From Sphingomonadaceae bacterium 3R27C6 (GTDB lineage Bacteria; Pseudomonadota; Alphaproteobacteria; Sphingomonadales; Sphingomonadaceae): DNA of 40,370 bases. The DNA lies in contig SCNS01000030.1 in the NCBI GenBank assembly GCA_005503215.1, positions 1 to 40,370 on the forward strand, given 5' to 3'. Numbering within the stretch: the stretch's first letter is position 1; the number at the start of each line of letters is the position of its first letter. A model generated the notes under the pieces. The model did no database searches. It saw only the letters and a list, made by a program, of their open reading frames with translations, and was not told where the DNA came from. Of this stretch, positions 17,230 to 24,920 are shown one piece after another. The position numbers were made by a program, and so were the translations under genes.

Positions 17230-17260
17230 AAGCTGGACCCCCGCCTTCGCGGGGGTGACG
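17230..17260 (-). repeat. Right REP-like terminal repeat of the GIY-YIG unit
   Basis: This is the exact reverse complement of 16889-16919 over 31 bp. It begins 2 bp after the GIY-YIG stop and ends 14 bp before the stop of the convergent oxidoreductase gene. The hairpin could also act as a bidirectional transcription end, although no T-run follows. Confidence 0.9.
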
Positions 17261-17274
17261 AAGGTTGGAGGTAA

Positions 17275-18558
17275 CTATCCCCGCGCCTTCATGATCGCCT
17301 TGTTGCGTGCTTCGAGCGTGCGGAAGGCCGAAAAGACACTCAGCCTTTCGTCGATCCGGCCCTTGTGACCAAGCAGCCAGAGCTGTTGGTAGAACCAGTA
17401 AATGCCCGCGAAGCCGTCGATCGCCTTGACCATCTGGAAGCGCCTGAGGAAGCCCAGCCAGCCGGGAACGAGCCCGAGGCCGTCCTCATAACGCGGCAAT
17501 GCCTCGTCGCCTGCCAGCAGGCGCTTGGGCGCGTCGGCCATCAGGCACATCGGCCGGCCGAGCCCGATCACGTCGGCCGCGCCGCGCTCAAGCGCCTGCT
17601 CCATCGCGGCGCGGCTGCGAAAACCACCGGTGACCATCAATGGCACCGATACTCGCGTCTGCATCGCGAGCGCGAAATCGACAAAATAGGCCTCGCGCGC
17701 GAGCGTCGACGGCGCGACATTCTGCGGTGCGCTGTCCTCCATCCCTTCGATCCCGAGCAGCTTCGGCTGTTCATAGGTGCCGCCCGAAATCTCGATCAGG
17801 TCGACGCTGGCGGACTCCAGCCAGCCGGCAACGGCCAGGCTGTCCTCGAAAGCGAAGCCGCCCTTCTGGAAATCGGCGCTGTTGAGCTTGACCGAGATCG
17901 GGAAATCAGGCCCCGTCGCCGCGCGGATCGCCGCGATCACGTCGAGCAACAGGCGCGCGCGGTTTTCGAGGCTGCCGCCATAGTCGTCGGTGCGCCGGTT
18001 CGAAAGCGGGCTCAGGAACTGCGACATCAGATAGCCGTGCGCGGCGTGGACCTGCACCCCGGTGAAGCCCGCGTCCTGGCACGCCTTTGCCGCGACCGCC
18101 CAGCGCCCCACAAGCTCGGTGATTTCATCGCGCGTCAGCGGCTCGGGCTGGCCGAACTGGCCGCCGGGCAGCCCGAGCTTGACGTCCGACGCCGATTTCG
18201 GATGCGCGTTGACCACCGCGGGCGTCTGCCGCCCGCTATGGCTGATCTGCGCCCAGAAATGATTGCCGCCGCGCGTTGCGGCAGCCCCCCAGCGCGAGAG
18301 GCGTTCGTGCATGTCGGCATCGGGCGCACGGTCGATCACGACATTGCCCGGCCGTTCGAGATGGTCGCGGTCGATCACCAGATTGCCACCGATCAACAGC
18401 CCCGCGCCGCCGTCGGACCACAGGCCGTAAAGCCGGTCGAGTTCGGGGGTCGGGCGGCCATCGGGGGTCGCCATTCCCTCGGTCATCGCCGCCTTGGCGA
18501 TCCGGTTGGGCAATATCGCGCCGCAGGGCAGTGTCAGCGGCTCCGACAAAAGGCTCAT
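17275..18558 (-). CDS. NADH:flavin oxidoreductase, Old Yellow Enzyme family
   Basis: The 427-residue protein starts MSLLSEPLTLPCGAILPNRI with a TIM-barrel OYE fold. FMN and substrate positions are recognisable in NRIAKAAMTEG, the VQVHAAHGYLMSQFLSPLSN segment (about 175-195), RRTDDYGGSLENR and VTGGFRSRAAMEQAL, followed by DVIGLGRPM. The enzyme should reduce activated alkenes or related electrophiles using NAD(P)H. It lacks the C-terminal 4Fe-4S and NAD domains of 2,4-dienoyl-CoA reductase. The start at 18558 has GGGAGG upstream, which argues against the reading to 18606. Confidence 0.9.
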   Translation of the reverse strand: MSLLSEPLTLPCGAILPNRIAKAAMTEGMATPDGRPTPELDRLYGLWSDGGAGLLIGGNLVIDRDHLERPGNVVIDRAPDADMHERLSRWGAAATRGGNHFWAQISHSGRQTPAVVNAHPKSASDVKLGLPGGQFGQPEPLTRDEITELVGRWAVAAKACQDAGFTGVQVHAAHGYLMSQFLSPLSNRRTDDYGGSLENRARLLLDVIAAIRAATGPDFPISVKLNSADFQKGGFAFEDSLAVAGWLESASVDLIEISGGTYEQPKLLGIEGMEDSAPQNVAPSTLAREAYFVDFALAMQTRVSVPLMVTGGFRSRAAMEQALERGAADVIGLGRPMCLMADAPKRLLAGDEALPRYEDGLGLVPGWLGFLRRFQMVKAIDGFAGIYWFYQQLWLLGHKGRIDERLSVFSAFRTLEARNKAIMKARG

Positions 18559-18654
18559 GCGCACCCTCCCCATTGGTTTTCTTATGAAACGGACTGACCT
18601 TGCCATGGGCCCGAGTCAAAAAGATTCGTTTATGTGATGTTGTAACCTTAGTCA

Positions 18655-18669
18655 TGTTATGCCATATCA
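18655..18669 (+). promoter_or_regulatory. Candidate Zur operator before the merC-like gene
   Basis: TGTTAT-GCC-ATATCA is an imperfect 6-3-6 palindrome (one mismatch), 29 nt before the GTG of the MerC-like gene. The spacing and arms match the alphaproteobacterial Zur box as I recall it (TGTTATANTATAACA). zur itself lies just downstream of merC, which gives the site some support. It has not been tested against a motif matrix. Confidence 0.4.
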
Positions 18670-18698
18670 AGCGCTGCAATCGTTGAACGGAGAATCGG

Positions 18699-19133
18699 GT
18701 GACGCACGTCGCCAGCCATGCCCCTGTCCTGACGCGCCTCGGCGCGGTGGTTCGGGCTGCGCGCGATTCGCGCCCGCTGACCTCCTTGAGCGGCGATCAG
18801 CTTGCGATGGGATTGTCGGGGCTGTGCCTCGTCCACTGCCTCGCGACGACGATTTTCTTCGCCTCGATCGCCTCGGTCGGCGGGGTGTTTCTCGACAATC
18901 ACCTGTTCCACGAGATCGGCCTGATCATCGCGATCGGCTTTGCGCTCATCACGCTCGTTTCGGGCGTGCTCAGCCATGGCTATATGATGCCCTTCGCGGT
19001 CGGCAGCTTCGGGCTGGGCATGATGGCGGGCGCGCTGTCGCGGCCGCACGACGGCAGCGAAGTGATCGCGACGATGATCGGCGTCGCGGTCGTCGCGCTG
19101 GGCCACGACCTCAACCGCCGCGCGCGACACTGA
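18699..19133 (+). CDS. MerC-domain membrane protein
   Basis: The 144-residue protein has about four hydrophobic helices. The MerC signature is GLSGLCLVHCLATTIFFASI, with the CLxHC cysteine pair that binds metal in mercury transporters, followed by HEIGLIIAIGFALITL. The GTG start has ACGGAG upstream. MerC proteins outside mer operons often accompany Zur and may move or sense zinc or other thiophilic metals; here zur is the next gene, 102 bp downstream. No other mer gene is present, so a mercury role is not supported. Confidence 0.82.
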   Translation: MTHVASHAPVLTRLGAVVRAARDSRPLTSLSGDQLAMGLSGLCLVHCLATTIFFASIASVGGVFLDNHLFHEIGLIIAIGFALITLVSGVLSHGYMMPFAVGSFGLGMMAGALSRPHDGSEVIATMIGVAVVALGHDLNRRARH

Positions 19134-19235
19134 TCCCACCGCATCGGAGATGTCCGCAACTTGCGGGCACGCCCTAAACAGCCTACATTGGAACGATAGT
19201 TAGCGCGGGATTTCCCACGCTTCGAGGAAACGCCA

Positions 19236-19700
19236 ATGGGCAAGCATGATCATCCGCACGTCGAGGCCAGCGGCGCCTCGCTCGCCAAGGCGGCGCAGAG
19301 CGCACTCGAGGGCGCGGGCGAAGCATGGACCGACATGCGCGCGCAGATTTTCGACGCGGTCGCCGAAATCGGCAAGCCCGCGAGTGCTTATGAAATCGCC
19401 GACATCGTTTCGCAGAAGCGCGGCAAGCGCGTCGCGCCGAACAGCGTCTATCGCATCCTCGACCTGTTCGTGGCGAACAACCTCGTCCGCCGCGTCGAGA
19501 GCGCGAACGCCTTTGTCGCGAACAGCCACCCCGGCTGCCTCCACGACTGCATCTTCCTGATCTGCGACACATGCGGCACCGCGGTGCATGTCGACAATGA
19601 CAAGATTTCGGGCGGCGTCCGCGCCGCGGCCGAGGCGACGGGCTTCGCCGCCGAGCGCCCGGTGATCGAGGTGCGCGGCAAATGCGCCGAGTGCCAATAA
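19236..19700 (+). CDS. zur: Fur-family zinc uptake repressor Zur
   Basis: The 154-residue protein has an N-terminal winged helix (WTDMRAQIFDAVAEIGKPAS, then VAPNSVYRILDLFVANNLV) and a C-terminal dimer/metal domain. The structural zinc site is visible as C-D-T-C (ICDTCGTAV) and C-A-E-C at the C-terminus, with regulatory-site residues in HPGCLHDCIFLIC. Zn-bound Zur represses zinc uptake genes. GAGGAAA lies 8 nt before the ATG. Assignment to Zur rather than Fur rests on the HDCIFLICDTCG type of motif and the merC neighbour. Confidence 0.88.
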   Translation: MGKHDHPHVEASGASLAKAAQSALEGAGEAWTDMRAQIFDAVAEIGKPASAYEIADIVSQKRGKRVAPNSVYRILDLFVANNLVRRVESANAFVANSHPGCLHDCIFLICDTCGTAVHVDNDKISGGVRAAAEATGFAAERPVIEVRGKCAECQ

Positions 19701-19731
19701 GGTGAGCCGCCGCGCTCCATCGGACGGTTAG

Positions 19732-20571
19732 ATGCCGATCGGGGGGCTCCAGCATTGGATCGAAGCGCAGCGGACCCGCCGGCCCGCGCCGACGCGCGCG
19801 TGGGTCTGGACGCTGGCATTCGGCATCGCGACTTTGCTCTTCGGACTCTATCTGGGCCAGGTATTTCCGCAGACGGGGCATGACATCGCGCCGGGCTATG
19901 GCGTCCCGGTGCTCGCGTTCGAGTTCGCCGGCGGCCAAGCCGACCTCGAAGCGATCTTCGGCTTCTATACCGACCCGCAGCAGGTCACGCGCCTCGCCGC
20001 GATGCGGACGGGCAACGAGCGCGACTATCTCTATATGCTGCTCTACGCGGGCTTTCTCACCAGCGGGTGCATCGCACTCTGGCACGAGCTTCGCCTCCGC
20101 GCGCTTCTTGCCGCCGCCGTGTTGCCGGTCGCCGCGGCGCTTTGCGACGCATGGGAAAATTACCTGCTCTTCGACATCCAGGCCGCCTTCACGCTCGGCG
20201 ACTATTCGCCCGCTATGGCAAGCCTGCCCTATCCCGTCGCCGCCAAGTTCCTGCTGCTTGCCTCGACCAATGTTATGATCGGCGCCGCGGCGACGCAGAT
20301 CGGCCGCTGGTGGGCGCTGTTCGGAACGATCGCGATCCTCGCCGCGATCCCGACCGTGATGGCGATCATAACACCCGCGGCCTTCGCCTGGGCGCTGATC
20401 CCGTCGGCCGCGGGCGGGTGGCTCCTGCTCCTTGCACTCGCAGCGACCGGTAGTTGGCAGGCGCTCATCCGCAAGCGTCCGCTCGTCGATCTGGGCGACA
20501 CGGTGCCCATGCCCGGCGAACCGCAGCCCGCCCCGGCGACCCGCCGCGTCTTCGGCCGCCGCCGCACCTGA
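19732..20571 (+). CDS. Multi-pass membrane protein of unknown function
   Basis: The 279-residue protein has a cytoplasmic-looking N-terminus and about six hydrophobic segments, the first WVWTLAFGIATLLFGLYLG (residues 24-42), then others near 100-120, 122-140, 170-190, 195-215 and 225-240. An acidic periplasm-facing loop with RTGNERDYLYMLLYAGF lies between the first two. It ends in a basic tail (RRVFGRRRT). I know no function. It lies 31 bp after zur and 69 bp before fumarase, on the same strand. Confidence 0.7.
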   Translation: MPIGGLQHWIEAQRTRRPAPTRAWVWTLAFGIATLLFGLYLGQVFPQTGHDIAPGYGVPVLAFEFAGGQADLEAIFGFYTDPQQVTRLAAMRTGNERDYLYMLLYAGFLTSGCIALWHELRLRALLAAAVLPVAAALCDAWENYLLFDIQAAFTLGDYSPAMASLPYPVAAKFLLLASTNVMIGAAATQIGRWWALFGTIAILAAIPTVMAIITPAAFAWALIPSAAGGWLLLLALAATGSWQALIRKRPLVDLGDTVPMPGEPQPAPATRRVFGRRRT

Positions 20572-20640
20572 CCCCTTGTCCACCCCGGCCGTGCGGGTCT
20601 AGGGAGGCCGCGAATCCCCAAAAAGGGCGAAAGGCTGCAC

Positions 20641-22164
20641 ATGAACACCGTGATCATCCGCGAAGACGACCTTATCGAAACGATCGCCGACGCGCTCCAG
20701 TACATCAGCTATTTCCATCCGATGGACTATATCCGCGCGCTGGGCGCCGCGTATGAACGCGAAGTCTCGCCCGCCGCAAAGGACGCTATGGCGCAGATCC
20801 TCTCGAACAGCCGCATGTGCGCCGAGGGGCACCGGCCGATCTGCCAGGACACGGGAATCGTCACGGTGTTCATCAAATGGGGCATGGACTGCCGCCTCGA
20901 CAGCCCGCGCAGCCTGCAGCAGGTCGTCGATGAGGGTGTGCGCAAGGCCTACCTCCACCCCGACAACAAACTCCGCGCCTCGATCCTCGCCGACCCCGCG
21001 TTCAGCCGGGTCAACACCAAGGACAACACGCCCTCGGTACTCAATGTCGAGATGGTCCCGGGCGCGAAGGTCCATATCGACGTCGCCGCGAAGGGCGGCG
21101 GCAGCGAGAATAAGTCGAAATTCAAGATGATGAACCCGTCGGATTCGATCGTCGACTGGGTGCTCGAAATGGTGCCGCAGATGGGCGCCGGCTGGTGCCC
21201 GCCCGGCATGCTCGGCATCGGCATCGGCGGCACCGCCGAAAAGGCGATGCTGCTCGCCAAACAATCGCTGATGGACCCGATCGACATGACCGAGCTGCTC
21301 GCGCGCGGGCCGAGCAATCCGACCGAGGAGCTGCGCATCGAGCTGTATGAAAAGGTCAATGCGCTCGGCATCGGCGCGCAGGGGCTCGGCGGCCTCGCGA
21401 CCGTGCTCGACATCAAGATCGCCGACTGGCCGACGCACGCCGCGTCGAAGCCCGTCGCGATGATCCCCAATTGCGCCGCGACGCGCCACGCGCATGTCAC
21501 GCTCGACGGCAGCGGCCCGGCCTTCCTCGAACCGCCGGTGCTCGCCGATTATCCGCAAATCGACTGGGCGCCCGACCAGGCGGCGATCCGCGTCGACCTC
21601 GACAATCTGACGCCCGAAGTCGTCGCAAGCTGGAAGCAGGGCGACCGCATCCTCTTGAACGGCAAGATGCTCACCGGCCGCGACGCCGCGCACAAGCGCA
21701 TCGCCGACATGCTGGCGAAGGGCGAGGAACTTCCCGTCGAGTTCAAGGGCCGCGTCATCTACTATGTCGGCCCGGTCGACCCGGTTGGCGAGGAAATCGT
21801 CGGTCCCGCGGGTCCGACGACCGCGACGCGCATGGACAAGTTCATGGACATGATGCTCGATCAGGGCCTGCTCGCCTGCGTCGGCAAGGCCGAACGCGGC
21901 CCCGCCGCGACACAGGCGATCGCCAAGCACAAGAGCGCGTACCTCATGGCGGTTGGTGGCGCCGCCTATCTCGTCGCGCGCGCGATCAAGGGCAGCAAGG
22001 TGGTCGGTTTTGCCGACCTTGGCATGGAAGCGATCTACGAGTTCGAGGTCCAGGACTTCCCCGTCACCGTCGCGGTCGACAGCGAAGGCCAGAATGTCCA
22101 CGTCAACGCGCCGATGCTGTGGCAAAAGCGGATCAAGGACGAGGGGTTGCTCGAGAAGGCGTAG
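20641..22164 (+). CDS. fumA: Fumarate hydratase, class I (Fe-S)
   Basis: The 507-residue protein is a class I, oxygen-sensitive [4Fe-4S] fumarase. RPICQDTGIVTVFIKWG (about 66-82) carries the first cluster cysteine, PNCAATRHAHVTLDGSGP the second region, and LLACVGKAERG a further conserved Cys. The C-terminal beta domain (PVDPVGEEIVGPAGPTTATR) is complete, so alpha and beta domains are in one chain. It interconverts fumarate and malate. AAAGG lies about 9 nt before the ATG. The class II enzyme FumC is not in this window. Confidence 0.95.
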   Translation: MNTVIIREDDLIETIADALQYISYFHPMDYIRALGAAYEREVSPAAKDAMAQILSNSRMCAEGHRPICQDTGIVTVFIKWGMDCRLDSPRSLQQVVDEGVRKAYLHPDNKLRASILADPAFSRVNTKDNTPSVLNVEMVPGAKVHIDVAAKGGGSENKSKFKMMNPSDSIVDWVLEMVPQMGAGWCPPGMLGIGIGGTAEKAMLLAKQSLMDPIDMTELLARGPSNPTEELRIELYEKVNALGIGAQGLGGLATVLDIKIADWPTHAASKPVAMIPNCAATRHAHVTLDGSGPAFLEPPVLADYPQIDWAPDQAAIRVDLDNLTPEVVASWKQGDRILLNGKMLTGRDAAHKRIADMLAKGEELPVEFKGRVIYYVGPVDPVGEEIVGPAGPTTATRMDKFMDMMLDQGLLACVGKAERGPAATQAIAKHKSAYLMAVGGAAYLVARAIKGSKVVGFADLGMEAIYEFEVQDFPVTVAVDSEGQNVHVNAPMLWQKRIKDEGLLEKA

Positions 22165-22167
22165 ACA

Positions 22168-22644
22168 ATGCCATTCCGGCCTTTTGGCTTTTCGTTCGAG
22201 TTACGCACGCCGCTCGATCTAGCCGAGGTCAGACGGCGGGTCCGGGATTGCAAGCACAGCATCGTCGATCCATCCGACGGCCCGCGCGGGCTTATCCTTG
22301 GTCGGCTTGTCTGGCTGTGGAACAGTGCGTGGTATAGCCAAGGCCCCATGCTGGTCGGCTGGATGAGCCATGACCGGCAGGGCTGCCGCATATCCGGGCG
22401 CTCGGGTTCCGATCTCAATGGAATGCTCGGGATCACGGCCGCCGCACTTTTCATGCCCGTTGTCGCCTTTCTCGATTATCGCGACGGAGGCTCCTCGCCG
22501 TGGCTCTATGTGATTGTCGCGCTGACGGTACTCGCCGCGATTATATTACTCGTAGCTGGGAGCAATGATCGTCGCGAGGGGCTTCCATTGGTAACGTTCC
22601 TGGAAACCGCTATCGGAACCGGCGGGCGGCATGAATTTCACTGA
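22168..22644 (+). CDS. Hypothetical membrane-anchored protein
   Basis: The 158-residue protein starts 3 nt after the fumarase stop. Residues 1-85 are soluble, beginning MPFRPFGFSFELRTPLDL; two hydrophobic segments follow near 88-104 (MLGITAAALFMPVVAFL) and 112-133 (SPWLYVIVALTVLAAIILL). I recognise no family. Codon use is slightly less GC-rich than the neighbours (ATTATATTACTCGTA around 22540), which hints at recent arrival. Tight spacing suggests it is translated from the fumarase mRNA. Confidence 0.6.
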   Translation: MPFRPFGFSFELRTPLDLAEVRRRVRDCKHSIVDPSDGPRGLILGRLVWLWNSAWYSQGPMLVGWMSHDRQGCRISGRSGSDLNGMLGITAAALFMPVVAFLDYRDGGSSPWLYVIVALTVLAAIILLVAGSNDRREGLPLVTFLETAIGTGGRHEFH

Positions 22645-22782
22645 GAACGAAGAGGCACCGGCCTTCTTGCGCCGTGAAATCGGCGCGCATCCAATCGCGT
22701 AACGGTAAGTCCCCGGCACGCGCTTGCGTTTCCTCGCCGATGCGGCACATTGCTTCGCATTCGAAGCAGCAGGGGACTTATG

Positions 22783-24318
22783 ATGGATTTCCGTGAGCTT
22801 AACCGACTGAACCGCCGCGACATGTTGCGCGGCACCGCGATGCTGGGAGCGGGCGCCGCATTCATGCAGCCTGTTCCGCTCTGGGCGCAGTCGGGAACGA
22901 TGACGGATATCCGCAAGGCCGCCGAGGCGGGCAAGGATGCTTCAATCAAGCGCATCCGCGACTGGATCGCCCTGCCCTCGATCGCCGCCGAGAATCGCAG
23001 CATGCCCGAGGGCGCGGCCTATATGGCCGAGCTCGCGAAGGATGCGGGCTTCACCAATGTCGAGATCGTGCCGACCGACGGCCACCCCGGCGTCTTCGGG
23101 ACGATCGACGTCGGCGCGAAGCGCACGCTCGGCATCTATTTCATGTACGACGTGAAGCAGTTCGACCCGGCCGAATGGTCGTCGCCCCCACTCGAGGGCA
23201 AGATGGTCGAGCGCCCCGGTTTCGGGCAGGCGATCATGGGCCGCGGCGCGGTGAACCAGAAGGGCCCCGAGGCGACCTTCCTCGCCGCGCTCCACGCGAT
23301 CCGCGCCGCGGGTCGCAAGCTTCCGGTCAACATCGTGCTCGTGTGCGAGGGTGAGGAGGAGATCGGCTCGCCGCACTTCCGCCAGATCGCGACCAAGCCC
23401 AACATCCTCGCCGCGCTCAAGAAATGCGAGGGCATTTTCATCCCCTTCGCATCGCAGGGCAAGACGGGCAACGTCACGGTCAATCTGGGATCGAAGGGGA
23501 TCATCGAGCTCGAACTGATCGCGAGCGGCGAAAAATGGGGCCGCGGCCCCAAAGGCGATGTGCATTCGAGCCTCAAAGCCATGGTCGATTCTCCCGCCTG
23601 GCGGCTGGTGCAGGCATTGCAGACGCTCGTCACCCCCGATGGCAACAAGCCCGCGATCGAGGGCTGGTTCGAAAATGTCCGCCCGCTCACCGAGCGCGAG
23701 AAAACGCTGATCCGCGAAGCCGCGAAGGCGGGCGACGAGGCGCAGCAGAAACAGGCGCTCGGCATCACCCACTGGATCGACAATCTCTCCTATGACGATG
23801 CGCTGATCCGCCTCGCGCAGGAGCCGACGGTCAATATCGAAGGGCTGGTCGCGGGCTATACCGGCCCCGGCGGCAAGACCGTGCTGCCGGGCAAGGCAGT
23901 CGCCAAGCTCGACCTCCGCCTCGTCCCCAACCAGACGCGCGCCGAGGCCGAGAAGAAGCTGCGCGCGCATCTCGACAAGCATGGCTTCACCGATGTCGAG
24001 GTCAATGTATCGGGCGGCTACGATCCGACCGAAGTCGCCGAGGACAGCCGCCTCGTCCGCTCGGAACTCGCGACCTACAAGAAGCTCGGTGTCGCGACGA
24101 GCCTCAACCCGCGGATGGCGGGCAGCTGGCCGGGATCGACCTTCACCGCGCCGCCGGTGTCGATCCCCGCGGCGCATTTCGGCATCGGTCACGGCTCGGG
24201 CGCGCACGCCCCCGACGAATATTTCCTGATCGATTCGACCAATCCCAAGGTCGCGGGGCTGGTCGACGCGACGATGGGCTTCGCGGAATTCCTCTACACG
24301 CTCGCCGCAATCAAATAG
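22783..24318 (+). CDS. Tat-exported M20-family metallopeptidase-like protein with altered metal ligands
   Basis: The 511-residue protein starts MDFRELNRLNRRDMLRGTAM, a twin-arginine signal (RRDML) with cleavage near LWAQSG. The M20 dipeptidase fold is clear: GIYFMYDVKQFDP, EWSSPPLEGKMV, MGRGAVNQKGPEATFLAAL, VCEGEEEIGSP and a C-terminal HGSGAHAPDEYF. Two metal ligands differ from active M20 enzymes: the His of the HxD motif is Met121 (M-Y-D123), and the bridging Asp of GRGAxDxKGP is Asn158. It may use fewer or other metals or not be a peptidase. The ATG at 22783 is preferred over 22780 because AGGGGA is 6 nt upstream. Confidence 0.85.
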   Translation: MDFRELNRLNRRDMLRGTAMLGAGAAFMQPVPLWAQSGTMTDIRKAAEAGKDASIKRIRDWIALPSIAAENRSMPEGAAYMAELAKDAGFTNVEIVPTDGHPGVFGTIDVGAKRTLGIYFMYDVKQFDPAEWSSPPLEGKMVERPGFGQAIMGRGAVNQKGPEATFLAALHAIRAAGRKLPVNIVLVCEGEEEIGSPHFRQIATKPNILAALKKCEGIFIPFASQGKTGNVTVNLGSKGIIELELIASGEKWGRGPKGDVHSSLKAMVDSPAWRLVQALQTLVTPDGNKPAIEGWFENVRPLTEREKTLIREAAKAGDEAQQKQALGITHWIDNLSYDDALIRLAQEPTVNIEGLVAGYTGPGGKTVLPGKAVAKLDLRLVPNQTRAEAEKKLRAHLDKHGFTDVEVNVSGGYDPTEVAEDSRLVRSELATYKKLGVATSLNPRMAGSWPGSTFTAPPVSIPAAHFGIGHGSGAHAPDEYFLIDSTNPKVAGLVDATMGFAEFLYTLAAIK

Positions 24319-24822
24319 TCAGGCGGGCCGCTGGCGCGCGACTTCGGCTTCATAGGCCGCGGTCAGCCGCGCCAGCACCGGCACATGCGCCGCGGGCAAT
24401 GCCACGCCGAGATGCGCGTGGCGCAGCTCGGTCATGAAATCTTCCCACAACGGCGGTCCGCCCTCTTCGAGCAGTTGCGCGCGGATCGCGAGCTCGGGCG
24501 TCGTCGGTAAATGCCGCCGCCCCCACGCCCCCATATGCGCGAGGAGCGGCACCAGCGCGATCGCGGGTTCGGTCAAATTATAGAAAGCCTTCTGCTTGTG
24601 GCTCGGATCATCGGTTCTGGTCAGCAACCCCTTGGCCACCAGCTTCTTCAGCCGGTCGGCGAGGATGTTCGACGCAATGCCCTCCTCCGACTGGCCGAGC
24701 AGCTCGCGATAGTGGCGCCGGTTCCCGAACATGATGTCGCGGATGACGATCAGGCTCCAGCGATCGCCCAGCGTTTCGAGCGCGAGATTGATCGGGCAGC
24801 CGGAGCGGGCGTCGTCGTTCAT
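24319..24822 (-). CDS. HxlR-family transcriptional regulator
   Basis: The 167-residue winged-helix protein starts MNDDARSGCPINLALETLGD and continues WSLIVIRDIMFGNRRHYREL and ASNILADRLKKLVAKGLL, the HxlR signature with Cys9 as possible redox sensor. HxlR proteins usually sense electrophiles, aldehydes or oxidants. It is divergent from a YCII and a VOC gene. The first ATG (24849) would put the start inside an operator, so 24822 is preferred. Its stop abuts that of the M20 gene. Confidence 0.88.
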   Translation of the reverse strand: MNDDARSGCPINLALETLGDRWSLIVIRDIMFGNRRHYRELLGQSEEGIASNILADRLKKLVAKGLLTRTDDPSHKQKAFYNLTEPAIALVPLLAHMGAWGRRHLPTTPELAIRAQLLEEGGPPLWEDFMTELRHAHLGVALPAAHVPVLARLTAAYEAEVARQRPA

Positions 24823-24843
24823 CGAGCCAAAGTAAAAAACTGA

Positions 24844-24856
24844 TTGCAAAATGCAA
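24844..24856. promoter_or_regulatory. HxlR operator candidate, site 1
   Basis: TTGCA-AAA-TGCAA is a perfect 5-3-5 palindrome, embedded in the 20 bp direct repeat ACTGATTGCAAAATGCAAGT. It lies 22 bp from the preferred regulator start and overlaps the expected -35 region of the promoter that drives the YCII gene. Confidence 0.7.
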
Positions 24857-24860
24857 GTGC

Positions 24861-24866
24861 TATAAT
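24861..24866 (+). promoter_or_regulatory. Candidate -10 element of the YCII gene
   Basis: A consensus TATAAT lies between the two operator palindromes. Its -35 would fall near 24838-24843, next to site 1, and no good hexamer is seen there, so an activator or an imperfect -35 is possible. Transcription would start just before site 2. Confidence 0.45.
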
Positions 24867-24883
24867 TACGCCCTCCATACTGA

Positions 24884-24896
24884 TTGCATATTGCAA
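24884..24896. promoter_or_regulatory. HxlR operator candidate, site 2
   Basis: TTGCA-TAT-TGCAA is the second perfect 5-3-5 palindrome in the repeat ACTGATTGCATATTGCAAGT. Its centre is 40 bp from that of site 1, close to four helical turns, as for two dimers bound to one DNA face. It lies 24 bp before the YCII ATG. Confidence 0.7.
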
Positions 24897-24920
24897 GTCG
24901 TTTTAACGATGGAGACGATC

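Larger units (their letters stand above)
16889..17260 (+). mobile_element. Candidate REP-bounded GIY-YIG element
   Basis: A 372 bp unit consists of one GIY-YIG ORF between two 31 bp perfect inverted repeats (16889-16919 and 17230-17260). The ORF starts 14 bp after the left repeat and stops 2 bp before the right one, so nothing else is carried. The repeats do not extend further in either direction and no target-site duplication is visible (left flank TTCATA, right flank AAGGTT). That it is mobile or once was is inference from this compact build. Confidence 0.5.

Noticed and set aside
18699..19133. Mercury resistance operon
   Set aside because: Only a MerC-like gene is present; merR, merA, merT and merP are absent, and zur is the neighbour.
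19183..20583. A 466-codon minus-strand frame
   Set aside because: It overlaps zur and the membrane protein gene and has an Arg-rich composition with no domain.
20599..22125. A 508-codon minus-strand frame
   Set aside because: It is antisense to the class I fumarase, whose Fe-S and catalytic motifs are clear.
22942..24207. A 421-codon minus-strand frame
   Set aside because: It is antisense to the M20-like gene.
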